Below are positions 44,638 to 53,719 of a stretch of DNA of 64,000 nucleotides, piece by piece. Made by a program: the position numbers and the translations under genes. The DNA is taken from assembly GCA_050184585.1 (NCBI GenBank), contig JBFXAF010000011.1, forward strand, positions 57,578 through 121,577. Reading direction: 5' to 3'. Every line of letters starts with the position of its first letter. Position 1 is the stretch's first letter. Below the pieces are notes generated by a model. That model saw only the letters and a program-made list of their open reading frames with translations, was not told where the DNA came from and made no database searches. The stretch comes from JBFXAF01 sp050184585 (GTDB lineage: Bacteria; Pseudomonadota; Alphaproteobacteria; Rhizobiales; Rhizobiaceae).

Positions 44638-46881
44638 ATGAGCTGCTGCGCGCCCGGAGCGGAGGCCGCCATGATGGCCGGACTGGGCCGGGACGTGCCG
44701 TCCGAGGAAATCCGGCTGGCCAGCCGGGACCTCGGTGACGGCATCATGCAGACCGACCTGAGCGTTCCCGGCGCGCACTGCGGCGCGTGCATCGGCGCGA
44801 TCGAAGGCGCGTTGGGAACGCTTCCGGGCGTGACGGCCGCACGCGTGAACCTGACTGCGAGGAGGGCAGCCGTTAGGTGGCGGACGGACGGTCCGGTGCC
44901 GCCAATGATCGATGCCGTTCGCCGGGTCGGCTACGCGGCGACGCTGGCCGAGGCCGATCCGATCGGCGACCCGGAGATGGGCAAGCTGCTGCGGGCGACG
45001 GCCGTCGCGGGCTTCGCCGCGATGAACATCATGCTCCTGTCCGTTTCGATCTGGTCCGGGGCCGAGGAGGGCACCCGCCATGCCTTCCATCTGGTCTCCG
45101 CGGTCCTGGCCTTGCCCGCGGTGGCCTATTCGGGCCGCATCTTCTTCGCGTCCGCCTGGAGCGCGCTGCGCGTCGGCCGTACCAACATGGACGTGCCCAT
45201 CAGCGTGGGCATCCTGCTCGCCTTCGTTCTCAGCACGTACGACGCGCTGTCCGGAGGAGAGCACGCCTACTTCGACGCGGTGACGTCGCTCCTGTTCTTC
45301 CTGCTGGCCGGGCGCGCGCTCGATCACTCCATGCGTGGGAAAGCGCGCGACGCGGTGCGGTCATTGGCGCGCATGATGCCGCGCGGGGCGACCGTGCTGG
45401 ACAGGAACGGCGTCCGCGATTTCCGGGACGTTCAGGCGCTGCGCGAGGGAGACACCGTGTTTGTGGCCGTCGGCGAGCGAATCCCGGCCGATGGCACCGT
45501 GCTGAAGGGCGTTGGAACGCTGGACCTATCCATCGTTACCGGGGAGACCTCGCCGCAGACAATTGAGCCGGGATCGCAGGTGCTCTCGGGGGCGCTGAAC
45601 CTCAGCGGCCCGATCGAGCTGCGCATCGACCGTCGACCTGGCGACTCGTTCCTGGCCGACATGGTCAGGCTGATGGAGGCCGCCGAAGGCAGCCGCGCAC
45701 GCTACCGCAGAATCGCCGACCGCGCCGCTGCCCTTTACTCGCCCGTCGTCCATGCGGTCGCGCTGGCGACGTTCGCGAGCTGGCTCGTGACGACGGGCGA
45801 TTGGCACCGTTCTCTGACGCTGGCGATCGCCGTCCTCATCATCACCTGTCCCTGCGCGCTCGGCCTCGCCGTCCCCATGGTCCAGGCCGCCGCCGCGCGC
45901 CGCCTGTTCGGAATCGGGGTCACCATGAAGAACGGCAGCGCGCTGGAGCGGCTTGCGGAGATCGACCACGTCGTCCTCGACAAGACCGGAACGCTGACGA
46001 CCGGACGGATGCGGGTCACCTCGCATGACGTGCCCCAGGCCGAACTGCCTGTCGCTGCCGCCTTGGCACAGCTCTCCCGCCATCCGGCAGCCATTGCGGT
46101 TGCAGCACTTGGCGGCGGCGAAGGCGTCGAGGTATCCGAGGCGCGGGAACTCCCGGGCAACGGTATCGAAGCTCAGATCGGAGCGTGCATCTGGCGGCTC
46201 GGCAGGCCCGGCTGGGCAGTCGAAGGAGACGGCGACCGGAGCGGCTCGGGGCCTTGGCTTTCCCACGACGGCATCTTCGTCGGCGGTTTCGCCGTGTCGG
46301 ATACGGTGCGCGAGGGAGCCGCCGCTTCGGTGGCGGCCCTGAAGGATTCCGGGCTGTCGGTGGAACTGCTGTCGGGGGACGCCGAGGAAGAGGCCTGGCG
46401 GGTCGCGAAACTGACGGATATCGGGCAGCTGTCGGGAAGGCAGCGTCCGGAAGACAAGGTCAGCCGCCTGGAAACGCTCCGCCGGGAGGGGAGACGGGTG
46501 CTGATGGTCGGCGACGGCATCAACGACGCGCCTGCCCTTGGAGCGGCGCACGTCTCGATGGCACCATCGACGGCAGCCGATGTCGGACGCAGCGCCGCCG
46601 ATCTCGTCTTCCTGGGCTCCAGCCTGCGCAGCGTGCCGGAGGCGATATCCGTGGCGCGTAAGTCGATGCGCCTCGTCCGGCAGAACATCGCGATCTCGAT
46701 CGCCTACAACGCGCTCGCGCTGCCGCTCGCCGTGGCGGGATACGTTACGCCGCTCGTCGCTGCCGTGGCGATGTCGACGTCGTCCATCCTGGTCGTGGCC
46801 AACTCGCTGCGGGTGCTTTCTGACAGACGCGAGCCAGCGCCAAAATCGGGGGCGGACGTCCTGCGTCCGGCGACGGCATGA
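44638..46881 (+). CDS. ccoI: Copper-translocating P-type ATPase CcoI/FixI
   Basis: The 747-residue protein starts with MSCCAPGAEAA, then a heavy-metal-associated domain (PGAHCGACIGAIEGAL), and has the P1B-ATPase set: TGETSPQ, the CPC metal site ITCPCALGLAVP, the phosphorylated Asp in VLDKTGTLT and VGDGINDAPALGAAHVSMA. The ATPase exports copper for CuB of the cbb3 oxidase. It starts four bases after the DUF2189 stop and overlaps ccoS by four bases. Confidence 0.95.
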   Translation: MSCCAPGAEAAMMAGLGRDVPSEEIRLASRDLGDGIMQTDLSVPGAHCGACIGAIEGALGTLPGVTAARVNLTARRAAVRWRTDGPVPPMIDAVRRVGYAATLAEADPIGDPEMGKLLRATAVAGFAAMNIMLLSVSIWSGAEEGTRHAFHLVSAVLALPAVAYSGRIFFASAWSALRVGRTNMDVPISVGILLAFVLSTYDALSGGEHAYFDAVTSLLFFLLAGRALDHSMRGKARDAVRSLARMMPRGATVLDRNGVRDFRDVQALREGDTVFVAVGERIPADGTVLKGVGTLDLSIVTGETSPQTIEPGSQVLSGALNLSGPIELRIDRRPGDSFLADMVRLMEAAEGSRARYRRIADRAAALYSPVVHAVALATFASWLVTTGDWHRSLTLAIAVLIITCPCALGLAVPMVQAAAARRLFGIGVTMKNGSALERLAEIDHVVLDKTGTLTTGRMRVTSHDVPQAELPVAAALAQLSRHPAAIAVAALGGGEGVEVSEARELPGNGIEAQIGACIWRLGRPGWAVEGDGDRSGSGPWLSHDGIFVGGFAVSDTVREGAAASVAALKDSGLSVELLSGDAEEEAWRVAKLTDIGQLSGRQRPEDKVSRLETLRREGRRVLMVGDGINDAPALGAAHVSMAPSTAADVGRSAADLVFLGSSLRSVPEAISVARKSMRLVRQNIAISIAYNALALPLAVAGYVTPLVAAVAMSTSSILVVANSLRVLSDRREPAPKSGADVLRPATA

Positions 46882-47066
46882 CCGGGCTCCTGGCGTGGCT
46901 GGTTCCCGTGGCCCTGGGCATGGGCCTGGCGGGCCTGCTTGCCTTCCTCTGGTCGATGAAGAGCGGACAGCTCGAGGATCTCGACGGAGCGGCGGAGCGC
47001 GTTCTTCACCAAGGCAGTGATGCGCCGCTGCCCGGGCCGGAACGTCATCCCGGAAGCAGGCGTTGA
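46878..47066 (+). CDS. ccoS: cbb3 oxidase assembly protein CcoS
   Basis: The 62-residue protein has one membrane span (WLVPVALGMGLAGLLAFLWS) and the CcoS motif MKSGQLEDLDGAAERVL. CcoS is required for cofactor insertion in cbb3 oxidase. ATG overlaps the ccoI stop. Confidence 0.93.
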   Translation: MTGLLAWLVPVALGMGLAGLLAFLWSMKSGQLEDLDGAAERVLHQGSDAPLPGPERHPGSRR

Positions 47067-47084
47067 GGACGAAAAGGAACGATC

Positions 47085-47216
47085 ATGGGAATGACGGCCG
47101 ACAGGAAGTTCGACTGGATTGCGGCGCTCTCCGTCGCCGCTGGAGCGGTGGTGATTGTTCCGAGCATCGCAGGTGTGGCGGTCAGCCTGATCGCTGTAGC
47201 GGTTCGAATGTTCTAG
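47085..47216 (+). CDS. Tiny single-span membrane protein after ccoS
   Basis: An AAAAGGAAC site precedes ATG 47085 and a 43-residue frame follows: a polar N-terminus (MTADRKFDWIAAL) and a long hydrophobic stretch (AAGAVVIVPSIAGVAVSLIA). The spacing of 18 bases after ccoS and the good start suggest a real small protein of the oxidase cluster. No family recognised. Confidence 0.55.
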   Translation: MGMTADRKFDWIAALSVAAGAVVIVPSIAGVAVSLIAVAVRMF

Positions 47217-47432
47217 CGGATCGAAGTTGCTCGCTCATCCGATGAAGATTCCGACCGCTTTCGACATGTTTCCTTGCGCGGCCGCAGGGCTTTGGCGAAA
47301 CGTTCATGTCACTGGCGTGAGCTTGATCAGTCAAATGAAAATTTGAGACGCTATATAGCGAAAAAATTCTATTGAGTTGATGTCGGGCTGGGGTCATCGG
47401 TGACGATGAATTCTCGCTTCCGGAGTGAAACG

Positions 47433-48032
47433 ATGCTGTCCGACCTGCTCGAGAACAACCGCGTGTGGGCTGCGGCGCAGGTCGAGAATGATCCTGGCTA
47501 TTTCGAGAGACTGGCGACCTTGCAGCGGCCCGAATATCTATGGATCGGGTGCTCCGACAGCCGGGTGCCCGCCAACGTGATTGCGGGATTGCAACCCGGT
47601 GAAGTTTTCGTTCATCGAAACGTAGCCAACCTTGTTCATCCCGGCGACCTGAACCTGCTTTCCGTGCTCGAGTACGCGATCGAGGTTCTGCACATACGCC
47701 ACGTGATCGTGTGCGGGCACTACGGCTGTGGCGGCATACGGGCAGCGATGGAGGAACAGCCCCACGGTCTTGTCGATCATTGGCTGCAGCCCGTCCGCGA
47801 ACTAGCGGAACTGCACGCGGCCGACCTCGATCGTGTCCAGGATCCGTTGACGCGGGCAGATCTGCTCTGCCGCCTTTCGGTGAAATCGCAGGTGTATCGA
47901 CTCTGCAACTCGACGATCATGCGATCCGCATGGAAACGGGGAAGCCGCATCAGGGTTCACGGATGGATATACGGGCTGCGCGACGGCCGGTTAGCCGACC
48001 TTGGTTGCAGCAGGCCGCCGCTACTTCCGTAG
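47433..48032 (+). CDS. Beta-class carbonic anhydrase
   Basis: The 199-residue enzyme interconverts CO2 and bicarbonate. Zinc ligands are in WIGCSDSRVPAN (Cys, Asp, Arg) and CGHYGCGG (His, Cys), with HRNVANLV between. ATG 47433 is preferred because GGAG lies eight bases upstream and the product then begins MLSDLLENNRVWAA, like other family members; ATG 47406 and GTG 47400 are alternatives. It stands alone, following the cbb3 cluster by over 200 bases. Confidence 0.93.
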   Translation: MLSDLLENNRVWAAAQVENDPGYFERLATLQRPEYLWIGCSDSRVPANVIAGLQPGEVFVHRNVANLVHPGDLNLLSVLEYAIEVLHIRHVIVCGHYGCGGIRAAMEEQPHGLVDHWLQPVRELAELHAADLDRVQDPLTRADLLCRLSVKSQVYRLCNSTIMRSAWKRGSRIRVHGWIYGLRDGRLADLGCSRPPLLP

Positions 48033-48179
48033 ACACGCGTGCAGTGGCCTGGGTCCGCGCCCTGCATGTCGACGGTGCAAGAAAGCTGTCGGCTAGCCCA
48101 TGATCTTTTCGTTTGTCAGGCATTCCAGTGACGCAAATAGTGAGTTCTGACAAAATTCGACGGACGCGAAGGCATTCAC

Positions 48180-49268
48180 ATGGACTGGCCGAACAAAGGA
48201 ATTCTCGAGATGATCGGCATGGAACTGCCGATCATTCAGGCACCCATGGCAGGTCCTGTATTCGCCGATATGGTCGTGGCGGTCTCGGAGGCCGGCGGCC
48301 TTGGGTCGCTGCCATGCGCCACGATGACGGCCGCGGTTGCGCGATCGGAGCTTGCGCGAATACGCGAAAGGACCTCGCGGCCGATCAACGTCAACTTCTT
48401 CTGCCACGATCAGCCCGCTGACGACCCCGGGAGGGACATCGCCTGGAGACGAGCCCTGGAACCCTACTACCGCGAATTCGGCCTCGATCCGGAGGCGCCT
48501 TACGCGTCGTCGAGCCGGAATCCTTTCGACGAGGAATTCTGCGGGTTGGTCGAAGAGTTCCGCCCGGAAGTGGTGAGCTTTCATTTCGGCCTTCCTTCAA
48601 GGGCCCTGCTCGAGCGGGTGAAGTCCACCGGCGCCAAGGTGCTGTCGTCCGCCACGACGGTCCGGGAAGCGCGCTGGCTGGAACTGAATGGCTGCGATGC
48701 CATCATCGCGCAAGGATTCGAAGCAGGAGGACATAGGGGCAGCTTCCTCACGGCAGACATGGCGACCCAGCTCGGCACCTTTGCCCTCGTTCCACAGGTG
48801 GTAGACGCCGTTCGGGTGCCAGTCATCGCCGCGGGAGGCATCGCCGACGCTCGCGGGATCGTGGCGGCGCTGGCGCTAGGAGCGTCCGCCGTGCAGATCG
48901 GCACGGCCTATCTGTTCACACCCGAAGCACGTCTCGCGACGCCGCATCGACAGGCGTTGCAAAACGAACGTGCCGAAGAGACTGCGCTGACCAACGTGTT
49001 CACCGGACGACCCGCACGAGGCATCCTCAATCGCGTCATACGTGAACTCGGTCCAATGAGCTCGGTGGCTCCTTCCTTTCCGTTGGCGGGCGGAGCGCTG
49101 GCCCCCATCAGGGCCGCGGCAGAGGAGACGGGTTCCGGCGAGTTCATGTCGCTATGGTGCGGTCAGGCGGCAAGGCTCTGCCGCGAGCTTCCTGCAGGCG
49201 AACTCACACGGCAGCTTGCCGCTGACGCTCAGGGAATGCTCGCCCGGATGGGAGAGCGGCGGGGATGA
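48180..49268 (+). CDS. Nitronate monooxygenase (2-nitropropane dioxygenase family)
   Basis: The 362-residue flavoprotein has a TIM-barrel FMN site: PIIQAPMAGPVFADMVVAV, AGGLGSLPCA, IAQGFEAGGHRGSF (catalytic His) and PVIAAGGIADARGIV with ALGASAVQIGTAYL. Such enzymes oxidise toxic nitronates, including 3-nitropropionate. It overlaps the next small gene by four bases. Its location near denitrification genes fits a role in nitro-compound stress, which is inference. Confidence 0.9.
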   Translation: MDWPNKGILEMIGMELPIIQAPMAGPVFADMVVAVSEAGGLGSLPCATMTAAVARSELARIRERTSRPINVNFFCHDQPADDPGRDIAWRRALEPYYREFGLDPEAPYASSSRNPFDEEFCGLVEEFRPEVVSFHFGLPSRALLERVKSTGAKVLSSATTVREARWLELNGCDAIIAQGFEAGGHRGSFLTADMATQLGTFALVPQVVDAVRVPVIAAGGIADARGIVAALALGASAVQIGTAYLFTPEARLATPHRQALQNERAEETALTNVFTGRPARGILNRVIRELGPMSSVAPSFPLAGGALAPIRAAAEETGSGEFMSLWCGQAARLCRELPAGELTRQLAADAQGMLARMGERRG

Positions 49269-49564
49269 CCCGACGCGGCCGCGGTGAAGTCCTTCGGGAA
49301 CGAACGCCGCTCACGCTCCGGCCGGACGGAGACGGCCCCGAGGCAGCCGTCGCTTGGGATCAGCTCGACCGAGCCGAACAGGCCGCGCTCATGCGTCTCA
49401 ACCGAGGCCGTTGCCTCGCGATCGATCAGGTGACCGTCGCTCGATTGCTCTGTCTGGGTCTCGCGAAAAGACTCCCGTCGGGCTTGGGCATCAGCAGGAA
49501 AGGACGCGAGCTTGCGATTTCAGCGCTTCTTTCCTCCGGGACCGTCACCGGACCACCTGCTTGA
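49265..49564 (+). CDS. Small hypothetical protein coupled to nitronate monooxygenase
   Basis: ATG overlaps the preceding stop as ATGA. The 99-residue product has a basic N-terminus and an RAEQAALMRLNRGRCLAIDQ to LAKRLPSGLGISRKG segment that looks helical, possibly DNA-binding-like. Its 3' end overlaps the convergent LysR gene by 20 bases. No family recognised. Confidence 0.6.
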   Translation: MTRRGRGEVLRERTPLTLRPDGDGPEAAVAWDQLDRAEQAALMRLNRGRCLAIDQVTVARLLCLGLAKRLPSGLGISRKGRELAISALLSSGTVTGPPA

Positions 49565-50387
49565 GACCTTCAATCGCCGCCTGGAGATCCGCGCGCACCT
49601 CGCTACCGTCCGGATAGATCGCGTACGCCGGATAGGTGTAGCGCGGCGCATCCGCAACGAGCTCGAGTTCTGCCTTTTCAAGATGCGGTTTAACCGCCCC
49701 TCTGCGAAAATAGCCCATGCCGCCGGCACGAAGGATATAGCTCAGGCCCAATGGGCCAAGTCCTACTGCAAGACCCGGAGCCTCGGCGGTTGCGCTCGCG
49801 AAACCGTGCGCCGCGGCAAACTGCGGACCCCAATCCACGTGTACGTAATCAGGCTGGTGTCCATCCTCGTGGTGTTCCGGCGTACGCACGAGCACCAGTT
49901 CTTCCTCTTCGACGAGTTCGATCCTGAAGCCGGGCAGCAGCGGCGGCGCGTATAGAACCGCGATGTCGAGAACGCCCGTACGAAGCTGTTCGATTAGCTG
50001 GTCGGGCACGCCAACGTTGGCACGGATGCCTATCTCAGGATGTCGTTTCTTCATCCAGACCAGCCAGTCGAGCAGAACGGGATTCCAGAGACTGAGTTCT
50101 CCACCAAGAGCGACCACGCTGGTGCGCCCCGGCGGGACGGAAAGCTGTTGTTTCGCACGCTCCCACACCTGGACGAAAGACTGCGCGTAACGCTCGAACT
50201 CTCGGCCTGCGGCAGTGAGGGTCACGCCGTTGCGGCTGCGCACGAAAAGCCGATTCCCGAGGCTTTCTTCCAACGTGCGAATACGGGCGCTTACGGTCGT
50301 CTGGGTGACGTGGAGGCGATCTGCAGCCTTGAGAAAGCTTCCGGTATGAATGATCTCGAGGAACGTGCGTGCGCGATCGACATCCAC
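49545..50387 (-). CDS. LysR family transcriptional regulator
   Basis: GTG 50387 is chosen because GGGGAGG is five bases upstream and the product then begins directly with the helix-turn-helix (FLEIIHTGSFLKAADRLHVT, TVSARIRTLEESLG). The 280-residue protein ends in a periplasmic-binding-like effector domain (GIRANVGVPDQLIEQLRTGV). It is divergent from the cyclo-ligase gene and convergent with the nitronate monooxygenase pair; the target and ligand are not known. Confidence 0.9.
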   Translation of the reverse strand: MDVDRARTFLEIIHTGSFLKAADRLHVTQTTVSARIRTLEESLGNRLFVRSRNGVTLTAAGREFERYAQSFVQVWERAKQQLSVPPGRTSVVALGGELSLWNPVLLDWLVWMKKRHPEIGIRANVGVPDQLIEQLRTGVLDIAVLYAPPLLPGFRIELVEEEELVLVRTPEHHEDGHQPDYVHVDWGPQFAAAHGFASATAEAPGLAVGLGPLGLSYILRAGGMGYFRRGAVKPHLEKAELELVADAPRYTYPAYAIYPDGSEVRADLQAAIEGLKQVVR

Positions 50388-50501
50388 GTCGGCCTCCCCT
50401 TCGAAGCAACAATTTTGCATTGATAGCGCATTTAATTCCGTTTGCCTTCATGTTTCCTCGGGCGCAGTTTCAAGCCGCACCTCACGACGAAACGGTCTCC
50501 G

Positions 50502-51155
50502 ATGTCAGACGAAGACGAAACCGACCTGCCTCAATACGCTTCTCCTCCGTGCTTCATGCACGAGCTGTCACGGGAAGCGCCGCTCGCGCCCAAGCGCAGC
50601 GATGCCTGGGACGATGTCTCACGGTGGAGGAAAGCGGAGCGCAGGCGGCTGATCGACGAGCGGTTGGCGCTGGTATCGGCAGACCGTATCGCTCGGTCCG
50701 AGCGTCTCGCGGAAAAGCTTGACCAGGCAATCGGCCGGGTCTCGGGGCGCATCGTCTCAAGCTACTGGCCGTTTCGTGGCGAACCGGACCTTCGCAACTG
50801 GGCCATAAAGATGATCGAACGAGGCGGGCGGATCGCGCTGCCCGTCGTGCTTCGGAAGTCAGAACCGCTGGAATTCCGGGTCTGGCAACCGGGAGATCCG
50901 CTGGAGCGAGGCGTCTGGAACATCCTGGTGCCCTCCCGCGGACCAGCCGTCCTTCCGGACGTGGTGATCGCGCCGGTCGTCGGTTTCGACACGGCAAACT
51001 ATCGCCTGGGGCACGGCGGCGGGTATTTCGATCGAACGCTGGCGGCTATGCCCCGAATGCCTCTCAGGATCGGTATCGGCTTCGCCACCGCGAAGATTGC
51101 GACCATCTACCCGCAGCCGCACGACATTCCCATGGATACGATCGTCACCGACTGA
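50502..51155 (+). CDS. 5-formyltetrahydrofolate cyclo-ligase family protein
   Basis: The 217-residue protein has RKAERRRLIDERLALVSADR, a central SYWPFRGEPDLRNWA and the family signature RLGHGGGYFDRTLAA near the end. These enzymes convert 5-formyl-THF to 5,10-methenyl-THF using ATP. The N-terminal 35 residues (DEDETDLPQYASPPCFMHEL) are an extension not seen in short family members. It is divergent from the LysR gene. A folate link to nitrogen metabolism cannot be shown. Confidence 0.87.
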   Translation: MSDEDETDLPQYASPPCFMHELSREAPLAPKRSDAWDDVSRWRKAERRRLIDERLALVSADRIARSERLAEKLDQAIGRVSGRIVSSYWPFRGEPDLRNWAIKMIERGGRIALPVVLRKSEPLEFRVWQPGDPLERGVWNILVPSRGPAVLPDVVIAPVVGFDTANYRLGHGGGYFDRTLAAMPRMPLRIGIGFATAKIATIYPQPHDIPMDTIVTD

Positions 51156-51245
51156 CCACGGAAGGCAGGCATGGCCTGCGCACCGATGGCTTCGACGGCA
51201 TCGCCGTCAAACTGCCACGTCTTCGGTGGAGAAAGGCAGGACACG

Positions 51246-52841
51246 ATGTCGGATATTGCGACGACAGGAGAGGACCAGCGGTCTCGCTTCCTCGTGCGCT
51301 GGGCTTTTTCCACCAACCACAAGGATATCGGAACCCTCTATCTGCTCCTTGCGATGCTGTCTGGAGTGCTCGGTACCGGGCTGTCGGTTGCGCTGCGCAT
51401 GGAACTGCAGGAACCCGGGATGCAGCTATTCGCCGATCCCGGACTGTTCAACGTCGTGGTGAGCGCGCACGGGCTTGTGATGATCTTCTTCGTCATCATG
51501 CCAGCGCTCATCGGCGGCTTCGGCAACTGGTTCGTGCCTATCATGATCGGCGCGCCGGACATGGCGTTCCCGCGCTTGAACAACGTCTCGTTCTGGCTGC
51601 TGGTGGCTTCCCTGGTCCTGTTCGCCTGCTCGATGTTCGTACCCGGGGCGCCCGGAGTTTCCGGACACGGCGGCGGCTGGACGCTCTACCCGCCATACTC
51701 GAGCACTGGCCAGCCCGGCCCCGCCGTCGACTTCGTCATCCTTTCAATACATCTGTCGGGAGCGTCGTCGGTGCTCGGCGCTATCAACTTCATCACCACC
51801 ATTTTCAACATGCGGGCGCCGGGCATGACGCTGCACAAGATGCCACTCTTCGCGTGGTCGATGCTTGTGACCGCCTTCATGCTGCTGCTGGCTCTCCCGG
51901 TTCTTGCAGGCGCGATCACCATGCTCCTGACGGACCGCAATTTCGGCACGACCTTCTTCGTGCCGGAAGGCGGCGGGGACCCTGTTCTGTACCAGCACCT
52001 GTTCTGGTTCTTCGGTCACCCGGAGGTCTACATCATGATCCTCCCAGCCTTCGGCATCGTAAGCCATGTGATTTCGACGTTCGCGAGAAAGCCGATCTTC
52101 GGCTATCTCGGCATGGCATATGCGATGGTGGCTATCGGCATGATCGGCTTCGTCGTCTGGGCACACCACATGTTCACCGTCGGACTCTCTTTGGACAGCC
52201 AGCGGTACTTCGCTTTCGCTTCCATGGTCATCGCCGTGCCGACCGGCGTGAAAGTTTTCTCCTGGCTCGCCACCATGTGGGGCGGCTCCATCACGATGAG
52301 GACGCCCATGCTCTGGGCGGCGGGCTTCGTGCTGCTGTTCACGATCGGCGGCGTGACGGGCGTGGTTCTCGCGAATCCCGGCATCGACCGCGTCCTGCAC
52401 GATACCTACTACGTCGTCGCCCACTTTCACTATGTGCTGTCTCTCGGCGCCGCGTTCGCCATTTTCGCGGGCTGGTACTACTGGTTCCCGAAGATGAGCG
52501 GCTACCTGATGAGCGAGACGCTCGGGAAGCTCCACTTCTGGCTCACATTTTCGGGGGTCAATCTCGTCTTCTTCCCCCAGCATTTCCTCGGCCTCGCCGG
52601 CATGCCGCGCCGTTACGCCGACTACCCCGACGCGTTCGCAGGCTGGAACCTCGTCTCTTCGATCGGATCCTACATCTCGGCAGCCGGCCTGTGCGTATTC
52701 CTCGTCGCGGTCGTCGAAGCGTTCGTCCGGAAGCGCCTGGCGGGCGCGAATCCTTGGGGGGAGGGCGCGACGACGCTGGAATGGACGCTGTCCTCGCCTC
52801 CGCCGACGCACCCATTCAGCCAGCTGCCACTGATACGGTGA
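51246..52841 (+). CDS. aa3-type cytochrome c oxidase subunit I, without subunit II or III genes nearby
   Basis: The 531-residue membrane protein is a full heme-copper oxidase subunit I: STNHKDIGTLYLLLAMLSG, the D-channel MIGAPDMAFPRLNNVSFWLL, WFFGHPEVYIMILPAFGIVS (CuB His, Glu and Tyr), HHMFTVG and HDTYYVVAHFHYVLS (heme ligands). The Glu and Tyr place it in the A1 group. Subunits II and III, normally adjacent, are absent; only a Tim44-like gene follows ten bases on. A partner elsewhere in the genome is likely. Confidence 0.95.
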   Translation: MSDIATTGEDQRSRFLVRWAFSTNHKDIGTLYLLLAMLSGVLGTGLSVALRMELQEPGMQLFADPGLFNVVVSAHGLVMIFFVIMPALIGGFGNWFVPIMIGAPDMAFPRLNNVSFWLLVASLVLFACSMFVPGAPGVSGHGGGWTLYPPYSSTGQPGPAVDFVILSIHLSGASSVLGAINFITTIFNMRAPGMTLHKMPLFAWSMLVTAFMLLLALPVLAGAITMLLTDRNFGTTFFVPEGGGDPVLYQHLFWFFGHPEVYIMILPAFGIVSHVISTFARKPIFGYLGMAYAMVAIGMIGFVVWAHHMFTVGLSLDSQRYFAFASMVIAVPTGVKVFSWLATMWGGSITMRTPMLWAAGFVLLFTIGGVTGVVLANPGIDRVLHDTYYVVAHFHYVLSLGAAFAIFAGWYYWFPKMSGYLMSETLGKLHFWLTFSGVNLVFFPQHFLGLAGMPRRYADYPDAFAGWNLVSSIGSYISAAGLCVFLVAVVEAFVRKRLAGANPWGEGATTLEWTLSSPPPTHPFSQLPLIR

Positions 52842-52851
52842 GGACACGGCC

Positions 52852-53463
52852 ATGAACGAATCCAGCGAACTTGTCGCCAACCTTCCAGCGATAATCCTTC
52901 TGTCCTTCTGGTGGGCGGTGATTTCCGCATTCGATCGACACCTGTCGCGTGAGAAATCGGAACAGGCGCGGCAGCAGGTTCCGGCGTCTGGGGTGCCGCC
53001 GGACCGACAGAACCAGCCCGATCCCCGCCTCGAAGCCCTGTGTGCGGTCGATCCCGGGTTCGACTTGGACACGTTCCTTGCGGGTGCGGCACGAGCTTAC
53101 GAAGAGATCCTGAACCTGTACGCAAACGCCGATCTGGAAGCCCTCAGACCGCTGATCTCGGCGGAGGTCCATGAGGCCTTTTCCGACGTCAGGAAAGCTC
53201 AGGATGAACGAGGTGAAGCGGTCGTCTTCGCCTACGTGGGCCTCACGTCCGCCGTAATCGAGTTCGTGGCGGTGAACGGCGATCAAGCCGAGATAGGCGT
53301 GCGCTTTCGGGCCGAAATCGTGAGCGCGGTTCTATCGGCGACGGGCGCCGTGGTGAGCGGGGAACCCACCGCCGTGATGGGGACGGACGAGGTATGGACC
53401 TTCGCGCGCCAATTGGAGAGCGGTGACGTCAACTGGATCCTTGTGGCAACTTGCCAGGATTGA
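52852..53463 (+). CDS. Tim44/TimA family protein
   Basis: The 203-residue protein has an N-terminal hydrophobic segment (AIILLSFWWAVISAF), a variable linker and a Tim44-like domain (FLAGAARAYEEILNLYANAD, LRPLISAEVHEAFSDVRKA, EVWTFARQLES). TimA proteins are alphaproteobacterial relatives of mitochondrial Tim44 with a proposed role at the membrane. It follows the oxidase subunit I gene by ten bases, which suggests a shared task such as oxidase assembly. Confidence 0.85.
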   Translation: MNESSELVANLPAIILLSFWWAVISAFDRHLSREKSEQARQQVPASGVPPDRQNQPDPRLEALCAVDPGFDLDTFLAGAARAYEEILNLYANADLEALRPLISAEVHEAFSDVRKAQDERGEAVVFAYVGLTSAVIEFVAVNGDQAEIGVRFRAEIVSAVLSATGAVVSGEPTAVMGTDEVWTFARQLESGDVNWILVATCQD

Positions 53464-53719
53464 TGAGAGTAGGCACAATGCCACGGCAGGGCAAAGAGCC
53501 TGCCTTCGCCTCCTAGCCGACACCACAGCGCCCTCTGAAGCCAGGCGCATACTGTGCTCGGACCATGACACCTGTCGCAAAAGCTTGATGCGGACAGTGC
53601 AAGGAATGCGGATTCAGGCTGCATTTCTATTCGTTTGATTGACGACGACCGAGGCGCGACGATGCGAGCGAGGGTCGAGGCCCGTGCACGTGGTCGCCCT
53701 CAACCAAGGAGGCGTCGAC

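Noticed and set aside
47321..47345. FNR box TTGAT-N4-ATCAA before the carbonic anhydrase gene
   Set aside because: The sequence TTGATCAGTCAA has the right arms but a spacing two bases too short.
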